Assembly (NCBI RefSeq): GCF_022376445.1
Contig: NW_025954967.1
Coordinates: forward strand, 620,001 to 684,000
Direction of reading: 5' to 3'
DNA: 64,000 nucleotides
From: Fomitopsis serialis
Lineage: Eukaryota > Basidiomycota > Agaricomycetes > Polyporales > Fomitopsidaceae
Shown here piece by piece: positions 11,056 to 22,055 of this stretch. Position 1 is the first letter of the stretch. Each line of letters opens with the position of its first letter. The position numbers were made by a program, and so were the translations under genes. The notes under the pieces are model-generated. The model was not told the DNA's origin and did not search any database. It saw nothing but the letters and a program-made list of their open reading frames with translations.

Positions 11056-12595
11056 CTACCAATTCCACTCATCGTTGCTATGGTCGCGGCTCTCGCCCTT
11101 CGCAAGGAAGCTCGCCACGGCTGGCGACCGCGAATCCGGCACCATCACGCTTCTGAGACCCTGCGCGCCGTCGTCGTACTCCAGCAGCGACGCCGACGAC
11201 GTGAGCTGCCCCCCGGCCGGCGAAGGCGCAGGCGAGGGCGAGGGCGAGGGCGAGGGCGACGTCGAGAGCGGAGAGCGGGGAGAGCGTCGCCGCGAACGGG
11301 TTCGATGATATCGACACGGAGCTGCTCGACGCTGGCCCGGGCGACGCGAGCGCAGAGAAGAGCGACCGCGACACGTTCAAGAGCAGCACCAACGCGCGCT
11401 TCTGGCCCTTGGTGAACCTGGCGACGTCAACACACCACGTCAGTCAGCGCGTGCAGACGAATAAGCAGAAGGATCACACACGTCTTGCATTCTGCAGTTC
11501 GTCCCATCTTCGCTCGACGCTGCTCCCGATCGTCTCCATCCACGTGGAGATTGGCTGTACCGCGAGCGTGCCCATACCGGGTATGGCGGGGGATGGGAGG
11601 CCCGACGACAAGTTCAGACTTGCGCGTTTGCTGGCTGGCGTGGACGACGCCGCATTCGGCGTCGTCGGCGAGTCCGGGAGAGGCGCGCTATCCCGCGACT
11701 TGCGCCGATGCAGCTTCGCGACATGCAACACACTCGCAGGGGAGATCTCCAGGCTCCTCCCGCTCCTCGCCCTTTTCGTCCAGCTCTCGGGGAGGCTCGT
11801 CGAAAGCGAGCGACGATACTGACGACTGGGAGAGACGCACGCTCGTCGAGGTCGTACCTGTTGTAGACACGGAGGACGTGCTCTGAGAGTTGGCATGCCC
11901 CCGCGAGCGGTGTGCGGCTGCACTCGACATCGTCGTGAAGCCGGCGACAGACTGCACTGTTGGTGACGATGCGGTGGGGGAGGAGACATCGCCGAGAATT
12001 AGGCGGCCCACACCCTGTACGCCCTCCTTGATACCGTCAAGCGGTGAAAGCGGGCTGGCGACCGAAGAGCTGGGAGTGCTGGAGGTCGCGCGGTCCATGC
12101 CGCGACTGACGATGCGCTCCCACTTCCGCTTCAGCTGTGAGAGCTCGGCCTCGTGCACGGCCAGTTGTGAGCGCAGCTCAAGGCATTTGGATTCCTTCTG
12201 CGCGATGAATTGCAATAGATCCGCGTGTCTAGACTCGCGTCAATTCCGCGCACTCAATCAGCATAGAATACAGAGGATCGACGTACTTCTCCGTGAGAGT
12301 GAGTGGTCCACGATCTACCCGCGGTGACTGCAGCTCGTCCGAGCATCCAAGACTCCGTCTGTCACCGGCCGCAGACGGACTTCTCGCAGGTTGTGTTACG
12401 GACGCGCTCCGCCTCAGCGACGGCAATGCAGTGGTAGTCGGGGAGCGTAGCGACCACGACGGCGCGTTATCGCTAGGTAAGTAGCATATCGATGATTGTC
12501 GGCGAGACTTTGCGCTCTTGAAGGAATTCGCGGTCGGCGGTGGGGTAGAGAGACCAGAAATTGTGGGGGAAGGACGCGAGGATGTGGAGGGTGAA
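11056..12595 (-). pseudogene. Coiled-coil Ser/Pro-rich protein, copy A (5'-truncated, frameshifted)
   Basis: This is a near full-length duplicate of the gene at 32411-34041. Recognisable parts in order are SGSPSTSSRPSPTISGLSTP, ALPSLRRSASV, LTEKYVDPLYSM, the helical segment LQFIAQKESKCLELRSQLAV with HEAELSQLKRKWERIVSRG (coiled coil, near 12215-12110), GVQGVGRLILGD, RRKSRDSAPLPDSP, PGMGTLAVQPISTWMETIGS and a C-terminus ending NDEWNW at 11056. The first codons are missing because homology ends at about 12595. A 7 bp duplication (ctctccg, bottom strand, near 11270) shifts the frame before the Ser-Pro repeat, which here is expanded as gagggc units at 11231-11259. The frame also changes between the ELTR and LLQF blocks near 12230, a feature shared with the other copy. 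It is likely non-functional. Confidence 0.62.
11231..11259. repeat. Hexanucleotide microsatellite (gagggc)n
   Basis: About four to five tandem gagggc units lie inside the C-terminal coding part of coiled-coil copy A. In the intended frame of the bottom strand they encode Ser-Pro repeats. The partner copy at 32580-32600 has fewer units, so the tract has changed length since duplication. Confidence 0.75.
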
Positions 12596-12599
12596 CCAG

Positions 12600-12960
12600 A
12601 TCGCCCCAGTTTGGACGACCCATCTCCGTATAGACACGCCATGCACACCGTCGAACGCTGAGGTAAAAGAGTGCCTCGCCACGATCTGCGCCACCTGACT
12701 GAGGGCTTTGTGCGTCCGCGTCCGCAAACCAATCCATCGCTCCGGCACGATCGCAATTGTGCTCGCGTGTGTTGTTCCTTAACGATGTGGACAGAATGTC
12801 GGTGAAGCCTCGTAGACCGGTGAAGCCTCGTAGACCTCTTCAGGTCCCGCAGAGATATCATATGCCTTCAGCTTCAGCACTGCCAGATCTTCCCGTATCT
12901 GGTACAGCTTGATACGAGCACAGCGCAAGTCAAAAGTGAGTTTTTAGGTCTTGAAGGAGC
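12600..12960 (-). pseudogene. Two-module family relic (N-terminal block)
   Basis: The bottom strand reads TFDLRCARIKLYQIREDLAV, then (after frame disruption) GLRTRTHKALSQVAQIVARH and SAFDGVHGVSIRR. This parallels copy 1 (LDFHRVRVMLNQIRDDLMEF, ALRTHKTLNQVAQILHYRD, SALDGIPGVYIRK). It contains an exact 18 bp tandem duplication at 12801-12836. It is joined directly to the 5'-truncated coiled-coil gene at about 12595, so a recombination junction lies there. Confidence 0.65.
12801..12836. repeat. Perfect 2 x 18 bp tandem repeat
   Basis: The unit ggtgaagcctcgtagacc occurs twice without spacer inside the family relic. It adds six codons without a frame change, and looks like a slippage product in decaying sequence. 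Confidence 0.85.
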
Positions 12961-13107
12961 TTTGTTTCCCTGGGAGATCGTCATTCGTCTGTTGCGTGAT
13001 CCACGGAGCGGAGACGTCGAACTCGAAACTCACCTATTTCACATTGACAACATGGTACTGTGAGCGTATCCCTCCCGTCAGCATGAGAATTAGGATGATC
13101 AGACAAC

Positions 13108-13450
13108 TACGCACGTCTCATCCTTGTAAGTTCTGCAGCTCCTCCCATTCCGGTCAACGCTGCCCCAGTTCGTCTCCCTCCATGAGGACTGCTGCTGCAT
13201 TGCGAGCGGGTCCCAGTACATGCCGAGAATGTCGCTGTAGGAGGTGGAACACCCCGAGCCCCACTTTGAACTCGTAGCGTGCGCGACGTGGCACACATCG
13301 CGTGCGTTATAGGTGCACTGATTACGCTAGTCGTCAGGGCGCACTCGCCAGGAATATCACCACCGCCCGGATCATCGAAGATGTCGTATCTGTGGCGAAT
13401 ACGGATGATATGCTCTGCGCGTTGACGTGCCCATGGAAAGGATAAATGAC
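13108..13450 (-). pseudogene. Relic of coiled-coil gene
   Basis: The top strand cacgtctcatccttgtaagt, then cgctgccccagttcgtctcc near 13160, and gatatgctctgcgcgttgac near 13410, follow the order of the coiled-coil gene (compare 11480, 11530 and 11880). A middle portion is missing and similarity is weak. It is non-coding now. Confidence 0.45.
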
Positions 13451-14130
13451 GAGATTCAGTATCGTTGTGCACAGAGCCAGCGAGGGACTTACAGACACTG
13501 GTATCCCATAGGAAACAAACACGACCTCTTTGACGGGGGGGGGAGGACGGTCGTATAATGTACAGTCGTGCTAGTGCTCGATGCGCCGAGAGAGCAAGAG
13601 CCACCAGTGCCCTTTTCAGTATTGTTGCATCGGGCGAAGGAAGCTGACGGGCAGCCGGAGAATCGCAATGCTGGGGGTCGTGCGGCCGATCCGTGTCCTG
13701 ACTGACCATGTCATGCGAGGTATTGCGACTCCATTTGCACTATGAGTCGGCGCCAGAGGTGCAAGAGCTCCGCGTGTCTGACTCCATAAGTATGTGCATG
13801 GCGATGATGAGCAGGCAAACAGAAAAGTATGTGCGTAGATTTGGCGTAGATAGTGGTTGACGTTGAAACGTTGAAGTGCAAAACCGCCTTCAGGCGCTCG
13901 TTGCAGTTGATTCCCAGTACGTAAGCGACTGTAGGCGGACAGTAGGTTTAGGTTGCTCCGACTCGGTGAGGCACCTTGGCCTGAGTATCGAAAATTGAAT
14001 ATTGGGTACTCAGTCCGCAAAAAATTCTCTCACATCCTTGTAGAAAAAAATCATTGTCATTACACTCGCATCCCAATCGTAACGCCTACTGGGATGGAAG
14101 GTGTGATAATTGAACTGTACGACACCTATC
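13450..14130. other. No gene seen
   Basis: No supported reading frame was found. A short stretch near 13515-13550 (acgacctctttgacgggggg, gaggacggtc) resembles 9535-9570 (gcgacctctttgagtggggg, gaggacggtc), suggesting another small dispersed repeat. Confidence 0.35.
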
Positions 14131-14134
14131 TCCT

Positions 14135-17072
14135 TCAAGTTCGACCGAGTCCGAGCCAATTGCTCAACAAGTAGATATGCTGTTCAATGTATAAGAGCGC
14201 ATAAAGAGGTCCACCTTGTAGTGCATGTACATAGGGTGCGTGCATTCCTTGTTCATCACCGGGGCGTTGACGAAGGTCCATTTGCTTCGTTCCATCTTCT
14301 TGTCCCACGCGAGCACTGGGAAGTTGATGTCAATCTCAAATAGCTGCCTGCTATAGAGCACGCTGAACACGAAATACTGTTCGTCTAGCTGGACACGCGC
14401 ATCTGCTTGGGTCAAACGGCGGTCAAAATCCCAGCCTTGATTCTTGTAATGTCGCATAGTAAGCAACGTCAATGTCCCGTGAAGTGCTCGAGTCATGAGC
14501 TTGCGTGCGGCCATCACGTCGTCGCCTTTCATATCAGGATCGCCGTGGAGAACAACAGCCAGTGGGATGCAGTCACTTCTGACAGCTGGGACCCTGATTG
14601 ACCCGGCGACAATGCATCAGTGTCCGCGGGACTGAAAGAGCAGCAAGACTAGACGTACCCTGTCGAGCTTATGAAGGTCCAAAACTTGGATTGCGGTCTG
14701 AGCATTTGCTCAATCGTCTCCCCGATGAGCCTTTCTGACGCGAGTTCTCGAGCGAGCTGTTGGGACAGAGAACACGGATAAAACAAAGGCAGGAGGCTGG
14801 CCTTCTGTTCATCCGTCACGTCACTCCGAACGTAAAGCCTGGGTACGTGCGCATGATACTCATGGGACCCGTCGAACACCTCTAGCCACGCGCATCCCAA
14901 GGTAGTGCGCATGCTGACGGCACGTCGATGGAAGAAAGCCATGATAACTTTCATGAGATTTGTCGTCAATTGAGAGGCATTGTCCGCAGGCATAGCCTTG
15001 CCTGCCAAGACAGATGTCTAATATAGGTATCGTCAGTCTGCAATGCTGCATACACATTCGCGGGACCATACCTCTTGGTAGTCGGATGGGACTGGTACCG
15101 GGTGTACGCCTCTTTGAATGAAGGTTGTATCCACGTAGCCCCAGGATTCTGACCAATACCGCTTAGCGAGAGAATACCAGCTGGCGTCCCGATTATGCGG
15201 ACTCTCCCAATCCAACTCCTTGTATTCCCAGATACTACTCAATGTTGTCGAGCCAAGAATGACGTCGGGAGGGCTGCACGAAGGACTTCATGAATCTCAC
15301 ATGCACACGCAAGACAATTGGACAACTCCTACAGATTCTCACACTCGAGTTGAGCGAGACTCAACACATTCCGTACATGTTCTGCGACCTGTTTCGGCTG
15401 AGCTATATCCACTTGCAGACCCCCGCGACGCCGATCGATGGGAGGTATGGGTGTATATTGGATGTTCTCGCAAGCATTCTCCGACGTTATCTTTGGACTG
15501 ACGTGGCTCGGCGGTGGATCAAACCTAGTATGGCTTTAGTGATGAAACATCATAGTCGACGTGACAAATAGCTTACCCTTCACCCGCAGATTGTTGTCCT
15601 ACATGCTGCCCAAGTATCCAGGCATGAACAACAGGGTTTATGCGCTCGATGCTATGCTCGTAAGCTTGAAACGTATCTGGACCGGGACGGCCTTGAGTGA
15701 AAATGCGGTCGTCTAACTCTTGGTCTGACACGTCCGTTGGGGTCGGCATATCGGATTCCATGCGAGTTTCCGCAAATCTGTCCACAAGCAGATCGCGCAT
15801 GACTGACCGCTGAGCCTCAAGGCTCTCTGGGTACTCGACGCTCTCCAGGTGGGTCACCATGCGGAAGATGTGCTGCTACATAGACAGCAAGGCAAGCGCG
15901 ACTCGAGAACGCCCTCGGACGAATTCGCTGGCGCTCCCTACACATCGACACGGGAATGGGAGTGTGTCAAATAGCAATGACAGATAGTTGTAGCCATTTG
16001 CGACGGCGTACGGAATGTGCGCCACCAGGCGGATGCATTCCGAGTCATATACCAGGCCCATCGTCAGCAGGAAGTCCTGTGGATCGGCCTCCTCTTGTGT
16101 ATTTGCGGTTGTGGGGCGCGCGTGCACCATTGAAGCTAGACTGACTTCGGCCAAACGAGCGAGATTGCATAAGGTCGACGGAAGTTCCTCAGTGGAGTGT
16201 TCGTACTTGTCAGGCCACCGTGTGGGACCCTTTGCACACAGAAGAAGAGCTGGGTTAACGGCACTGATAGGCGTATACGCAAGCTGCTCTAGAGATCTCG
16301 GTGTAGATGGTCCTGTGGGATAGAACAGAACGGCGCAATCGATGGATCCGATGTCCTCAGCGAGAGTGTCGTCAAGTCCCATCACGCCGAGATTCTGCCT
16401 GAGACTGCTTTGAGAAGGGAAGGCGAATGGACTCAGGTGGGACTCACCTTCGAACATAGGAACCAGGAATACCGTCGAATGCCGTGGCAATGGGGGCCAT
16501 AGCGTGCTCGGCCACGGTTTCCGAGTCCCGGTACTGCAGCACTTGGGTCACTTGGTACAGTGACATATGTGTTTTGCATACCGCTTCCTCTGCCCCGCCG
16601 TCGGAATCGTAATAACGTGTGTGCTTATGACGTTCAGCAGATAGACAGAAGCTAAGCAGCACTGCGGAATCGCAAGGCAGTCGTTGAAAGAGCTCTTCGT
16701 CCGTTACATAGACAAGTTCGTCCGGGATATGACGGAGTTGACCAAGGAGGAGCTCCAAATTGAACTGTCTTTCCTCCGTCCACTCGAAGGCTATACTTGC
16801 CTCCCGTTGTATCTGTTGCATCCGCCGGGATAATCAGACTCAATCATTTCGCAGATGGGTGTCGAGGTCAAATTGACTCGGATACATACCGGTAGTTCCG
16901 GTACCATCCAGACTTGGGGAATTTCCAGCCTTGTCTGTCGGTAATAGGCCCTAAAGCTCTCTATGTATTCGATCTGATGCTGACAACGCCCTTTCACTGC
17001 ATCATCCAGAGAATCCAGCGACTCAATTGAAGCGAAAGTCCACTTTGGTAGTGGCATGTGAGATGGTCGCAA
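14135..17072 (-). pseudogene. Two-module family protein, copy 3 (nonsense codon plus frameshift)
   Basis: The organisation is nearly complete. The start is at 17072 or the in-frame ATG at 17057 (MPLPKWTFASIESLDSLD). The N-terminal block at 16821-16444 has HMSLYQVTQVLQYRDSE and AFDGIPGSYVRR. Module 1 at 16370-15573 has SIDCAVLFYPTGPST, NPALLLCAKGPTRWP, MGLVYDSECIRLVAHIPY and YLSLLFDTLPFPC. Later exons cover 15242-15033 and 15008-14649, and module 2 is at 14570-14135. An in-frame TAG at 15876-15878 sits where other copies have LQHHIFR (here SM-stop-QHIFRM), a single C-to-T change from CAG. Near 14205 one base is missing or added, so the tail ALLYIEQHIYLL is in another frame, ending at 14135. 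Both lesions are late in otherwise well-kept coding sequence, so decay is recent or one of them is a sequencing error. Confidence 0.66.
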
Positions 17073-17571
17073 CCGCCGCTAATGTCTATACGGGTGAGGA
17101 CGAACGCCAGGTTATGCGATGAAAGAGATGATTGTGAGCCAGAGACGGATCTCGGTTTGGCGACGAGCGTTGATGTTCAAATACAGAGGCGAAGACTGGC
17201 ATCGTGACATACCCTCGGCTACACGCTGCCTATTCAAAAGTGACGCCCAGCACGCGAATACTCGTACTACTGCTTGAGAATAGCAGCGACGTGCGTTTTG
17301 GGTCCTTCATTAAGCTATCACCATTAGCTCATTCCACCAGTAAACACGGTAGACAGCCACGCACGTCTCGCCCTTCTACTAAGTTCTGCCGCTCCTTTCA
17401 GTTTCACGCCCAGGCTGCCTTTCCCCATGAGAAGATCTGTTGCACTGCGAATATAGCCATGTCGAGTACGGAGGTGGCAGAGTTGGAATGTCATGGACCA
17501 AGTTCAGACCTCTTGAAGTTGTGCATGTGGGTGCCGTCAAGGAGCCGTGCTTGACGCCGGCTCGCACGTAC
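17023..17571 (+). repeat. Direct duplication, copy 1 (partner 28035-28595)
   Basis: The 549 bp here and the 561 bp at 28035-28595 are nearly identical. The partner has an extra 12 bp (gagtgacgacgt) and a few substitutions. The block holds the first codons of copy 3, its upstream region, and a relic of the coiled-coil gene (about 17340-17571: cacgcacgtctcgcccttct onward). Similarity stops within about 36 bp of the perfect palindrome at 17607. Confidence 0.85.
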
Positions 17572-17606
17572 AACTTGGTACTTAGGTATATAATTATGTA
17601 CACCGT

Positions 17607-17626
17607 ATACTTATGTACATAAGTAT
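17607..17626. repeat. Perfect 20 bp palindrome
   Basis: The sequence atacttatgtacataagtat is its own reverse complement. It is flanked by two direct copies of atgtacaccgta (17596-17607 and 17625-17636). It sits just beyond the point where the 17023/28035 duplication ends. Confidence 0.9.
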
Positions 17627-17787
17627 GTACACCGTACACCCCAAACGTAGTATTACTGAACTCGATGGCATGCTAGTTGTTAGATATGTAGACAGCGACT
17701 CAACGCCGTTCGATGTATAGTTAAACGATATCCGGGGCTCCCTCAGAATCGGCCAATACACAAGTTGAACATGCCATACATTCGAGA

Positions 17788-20700
17788 TTACATTGCAACC
17801 CTGAGCTCTTCTTTGAGCAAGCAGATATGCTGCTCGATAAACAGCAGTGCCTGAAGAACGGCTAACCGACTATCCGCGTCCAGAGGCGCTTTGCATTTCC
17901 TTTCCATGACCGCCGCATTGATAAACCTCCATTCGTACCGCTGTGTAGATGCCGATTTGTGAATGACCGGAAAGTTGACGTCGACTCTGAAAAACTGTCT
18001 GCTGTAGAGGACGCTGAAGACGAAAAAGCTCTCGTTCAATTGCACGGAGTAATCCGATTCCGTGAGCTCCCGGTCGAGTCTCCAACCTTGCCCCTTGTGA
18101 TGTTCCAATACGAGGAAGGTCAGCGTTCGATGCAGTGCTCCAGCCATGCGCTGGCGTGCGGTCATGACGGCATCACCGGACATATCAGGGTCACCGAGGA
18201 GAAAAAATACTAGAGGCAGGCAGCCATGACGAGCAGTCATGTCACTGGGAAACAATCATAATACAGCACCATGAGTATTCATCGCAAGCCGTGTGCAAAA
18301 ACATGGTCGTACCTATCAACTAGTTGTGGAACGGAAGTCCAATATGGACAGTGTGGGCCGAAGATCTTGCGAATCATTTCTCCAACAAGCCGTTCAGAAG
18401 CTAGCTCCCGAGCTAACTGCTGAGACGGTGCTCCAGAATAGACAAGACTGAGCAAGCCACTTATTTGATCTTCGGCGGTTGCATCGTCTCGGACGAAAAG
18501 TCGTGGTATATGTTCGGAGTATTCCTCAGGCGACTCGGCACCCAACCACGACTTCTCGGAAGTATGTTGATTGAGGAAGCCCATGATTATCCTCAGCCGT
18601 CCTAGCCTCAATTGCGTGGCATTTTCCTTTATGTGCTGTGCATCCACGTCATCCTGGAAACACGTTCTATGCTTTCAGGACATCGCATTTTGTTAGAATT
18701 TGTCGAATGTACCTCTTGTCTGAAGTGACGTAGTACGGGAATCACTGCCGCATTGGATTTTATCGTTTTGGACGCGAAGAACCCTGAGGAAGCATACGAG
18801 AAGTACTCGTCTAGCAACTGGGAGGCACCCTCTGATGTACTCCATCCGAGACTTTGGAATTCCCATGTCGGTGTAATGGTTTTATATTGGCCATCGGTGG
18901 TAGAAACGAACCTGCGAGTCTGTCTCAGTAGAGGCTCCGATTGTAGGGCGGCTTACTGAAGTGACGGACCAAATATCCTCGATGTTGGACATATTCTTGC
19001 AAAGGCCACTGACACATGTGGTCGCAGCGTGAGAAGTAGCTTTGGCCGGTATCACTGGTAGGTCAGTATCGACAGCACCACGACCGCAAGATGAGTCGCG
19101 GTCTCTGCCAAGCCGAATCTGTGTGTTCGCTGCATCATCGAATTCGTGCGCTTGGTAGCCCTGGCCATGATGCCAATGGCTAGTATCGGATTCTGTAACA
19201 TCTGCACTCGGCGGTGGGGCACTGTATTAGACAGTCAGTGAACAAAACCATTACAATGCGCGTCATAGGGTAGATCACCTCTGAAGAGATGCCACATCTA
19301 TTGTTTCCGTATGATTGTCGTCTTCAACAAGTTGCAGACCAAGTAACCAGGCATGCACCATAGCCTGACGTTTCGGCCACTCGATTTCTTTGATCTCCTT
19401 CAAACTCCTAGTATCCAATCTGGGAGGATCATCCGTGTTGGGAGGGTCTTCCGAGTCGGGAGGATCATCGAAGTCGGACGGTGCTACCGTCGGCGCTGGT
19501 GTAGCAGCCGGCTGCAAGAGCATCTGCCGGTATTTGTTCTGAAGTTCCCTAATATTGGGGCGCGGGCCATCAGGGCGGGACGATGTCTCGCTGCGTGCCA
19601 GTGTATCGAGGTCTGATGACCGATCTGCAAGTAGACTTCGTAGACCTGACTCCTGCGCTCCTTGAACATATTTGGGCCGGTGGGCGCGCTCAAGCAGTGT
19701 CGCCAAACGAAAGATGTGATGCTGCAGCGAGAGCAAAGCCAGCGCAACCCGATAACGTCCACGAATGAATTCGGTGACGCTTCCCATGCATCGACAGGGG
19801 AAAGGTAGGGTGTCCAGGAGTAAGGACAGGTAGCGATACCCGTGTTCGGTGTCATAAGGAATGTGCGCGACAAGATGGATACACTCCGAGTCGTAGATGA
19901 GGCCGAAATTCAGGATTGCACAGACTGGGACGTCAACCATAGTTCCGGTGCCGGAGTCACCGCGTTCGCATAATGGTGTCGTGGCTCCTTGGTCGTCGTG
20001 GTTCCGGTAGCGGGACCATGACTGGACAATAGCTACCAAACTCAACTCCGCTGACAGTGCGAGGCTCCGAAGCACAGAGGGCAGGTCCTCTCGAGTCGCC
20101 GACTTTGAGTAATCATCACTTGGCCATTGTGCGGGCCCCTTCGCGCAGAGAGCAAATGCCGGACTGGTAGCACTGATAGGCGTGGAGGCAAGACGTTCTA
20201 GAGACCTTGATGTTGACGGCGCTATCGGATAGTAGATGACGGCACAATCAATGTGTCCTCCCAGCGTTTTGAGATCCGAGTCCTTGGTGTGACGAAAACC
20301 CACATTCTCCCTGATGAGCAAACTCGGAGTCAATCGCTGCTCACAGATGATTGGTATATACTACACATATAGGACGCACCTCCGGACATAGGTACAGGGT
20401 ACACCATCGAGAGCCGTGGTAATGGCATGCTCAGCCAGGATCTCCGAGCCCTCATACTGCAATATTTGTGCCACCTGGTGGATTGACATATGGGTCCTAT
20501 GTATTGATTTGTCGCTATTCCATGCATATACCCAGTCGGCACTGTCATTGTAGGTATGGCGTTCAGCAGCAAGGAAGAAGTGTAGACTCGGGGAGTCATG
20601 ATCCGAGTCTGCGCGTTCAACAAGGTCCTCCTCAGTCAAATGAATGAGGTCCTCCGCGATGCAACCGAGATGGAGGCGGATAATTGTCCTGCTGAACTCT

Positions 20701-20965
20701 CTCACACGAGTCCGATAGTAGCATTTGCTGTCATCCTCCACCTCGTCCTGATACACCAACTGATTAGTGATGCTCTAAGGCAGTAAGTTTGATGGGCATT
20801 AGAGTCAACTGACCACCATCCAGACCGAGGCACCTCAAGTTTTCCATCCCACAACGACTTCAAGCGTAGTGAATAGGCAATTTGATCTCGGAGCTGTGTT
20901 TGGAGAGCACTGTCCAGTGAGCTTATTGACCAGGCGGAGGCAAAAGTCCAGTGTGTAGGTGCCAT
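17788..20965 (-). CDS. Two-module family protein, copy 4 (apparently intact)
   Basis: The start is at ATG 20965 (MAPTHWTFASAWSISSLDSA). Exons are approximately 20965-20816, 20759-20385, 20310-19275, a region near 18880-18720, 18660-18290 and 18255-17788. The N-terminal block has HMSIHQVAQILQYEGSE and ALDGVPCTYVRR. Module 1 has HIDCAVIYYPIAPST, SPAFALCAKGPAQWP, GLIYDSECIHLVAHIPY, YLSLLLDTLPFPC and LALLSLQHHIFRLATLLE. It is followed by a linker with DDPPDSEDPPNTDDPP repeats (near 19470-19420). Then come SWLGAESPEEYSEHIPRLF, QQLARELASERLVGEMI, and module 2 with HGCLPLVFFLLGDPDM, LHRTLTFLVLEHHKGQGWRL, FSVLYSRQFFRVDVNFPVI and LAVLQALLFIEQHICLLKEE. In module 1 the Asp and Lys persist but the acidic residue of an ExK motif is Cys (C-A-K). 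No break was seen. The biochemical role is unknown. Confidence 0.72.
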
Positions 20966-21069
20966 GGATGTCTCAAGTCTTTTGGAAGTCACTTGCAGCT
21001 CAGGGTCAGTGGCGTCGTCGGATGTGTTCAATTTTGGACAAGCGTAGAGAAGTTGGAGTTGAATGTCAG

Positions 21070-21880
21070 CACCGTGACTGCACCGAGGGTATGGCTATGG
21101 AGGACTTCAATGGTAATACCATGAATAAGTCGTGGCTGGGCCTTGGTACACCTGAAGATTACCCGGAATATGTGCCACGCCTATTCAGTCGAGATGATTG
21201 GACCGAGGAGCAGATATGTGGATACTAAGTCTTGTCCATTGTTGTGCTCGTTCCCAACAACTGGCTCGCGAATTGGCTTCTGAATGCCTCATCGGAGACG
21301 CGATCCTGAGATTTTCGGCCCGCATTATCCGTATTGGACTGCCATACCACACTGGTGAAACGGTATGACTATGTCGACTCTGGCAACTGTTGACGCGTGC
21401 TGAGGGTTATCGGACTGACAGGACATGGTTGCTCGTCATGGCTGCCTGCCTCTGGCGGTTTTCCTCCTTGGCGATACCGATATGCCTGCCGCGCTGTCAT
21501 GACTGCACGGCGACACATGACTGAAGTGCTGCACCGGACTATGACCCTTCTCGCTGTGCAACATTGCAAGAAACAAGGGTGGAGGCTCGATCGCAAGCTC
21601 ACGGAGGCGGACGCCGCAGTCCAACTGGACAGGAAGTTCTTCGCCTTCAGCGTTCTCTACGTGACAGCAGCGGCTCTTCTGGGTGGACATCAATTTTCCA
21701 GCCATCGAGTACTCGCAATCCATCAAGCAGTTCAACTGGAAGTTCATCAGTGCACCAGTCAGGAGAATGGCATGCGAGCTGCCGATGAGCATCCCAAACC
21801 GGCTCGCCATCTTCCAAGCACTGCTGTTCATCGAACAGCATGTATACATGCTGAAACATCAGTTTGAAGTATCGCTTTGA
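21070..21880 (+). pseudogene. Two-module family relic, 3' half (copy 5)
   Basis: This is close to the 3' part of the copy at 28857-31797 (about 31040-31797) but riddled with small deletions. Examples are atatgtggatactaagtctt here against atatgtggcatactaagtct there, accacactggtgaaac against accacgactggtgaaac, and gacaggacatgg against gacaggaacatgg. Recognisable segments are KSWLGLGTPEDYPEYVPRLF, RDDWTEEQICG, and module 2 (KKQGWRLDRKLTEADAAVQL). It lies head-to-head with copy 4, whose start is about 100 bp away on the other strand. Confidence 0.75.
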
Positions 21881-22055
21881 TGAGACGGACTCAGTAGTAT
21901 GTTCGGTGTGTACTTAGGGTGGCGCGACCTGCCGCTATTCGTCCATCCGACCTAATGTTCGTTCAAGATCCCGTATGGATACCAACATGATGGGCTACTA
22001 CATAGCAGGCGAACGTAGCCTATCAAGCCTAGAGACTGACCACTCGCCGCTACTG

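Larger units (their letters stand above)
10130..12595 (+). repeat. Direct segmental duplication, left copy (partner 31330-33960)
   Basis: This block matches 31330-33960 in the same orientation. It includes the end of a two-module gene, the spacer, and the coiled-coil gene up to its SGSPSTSS codons. Similarity stops abruptly near 12595, where the partner continues into the N-terminus of the coiled-coil gene while this copy joins a two-module gene relic instead. Confidence 0.65.
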
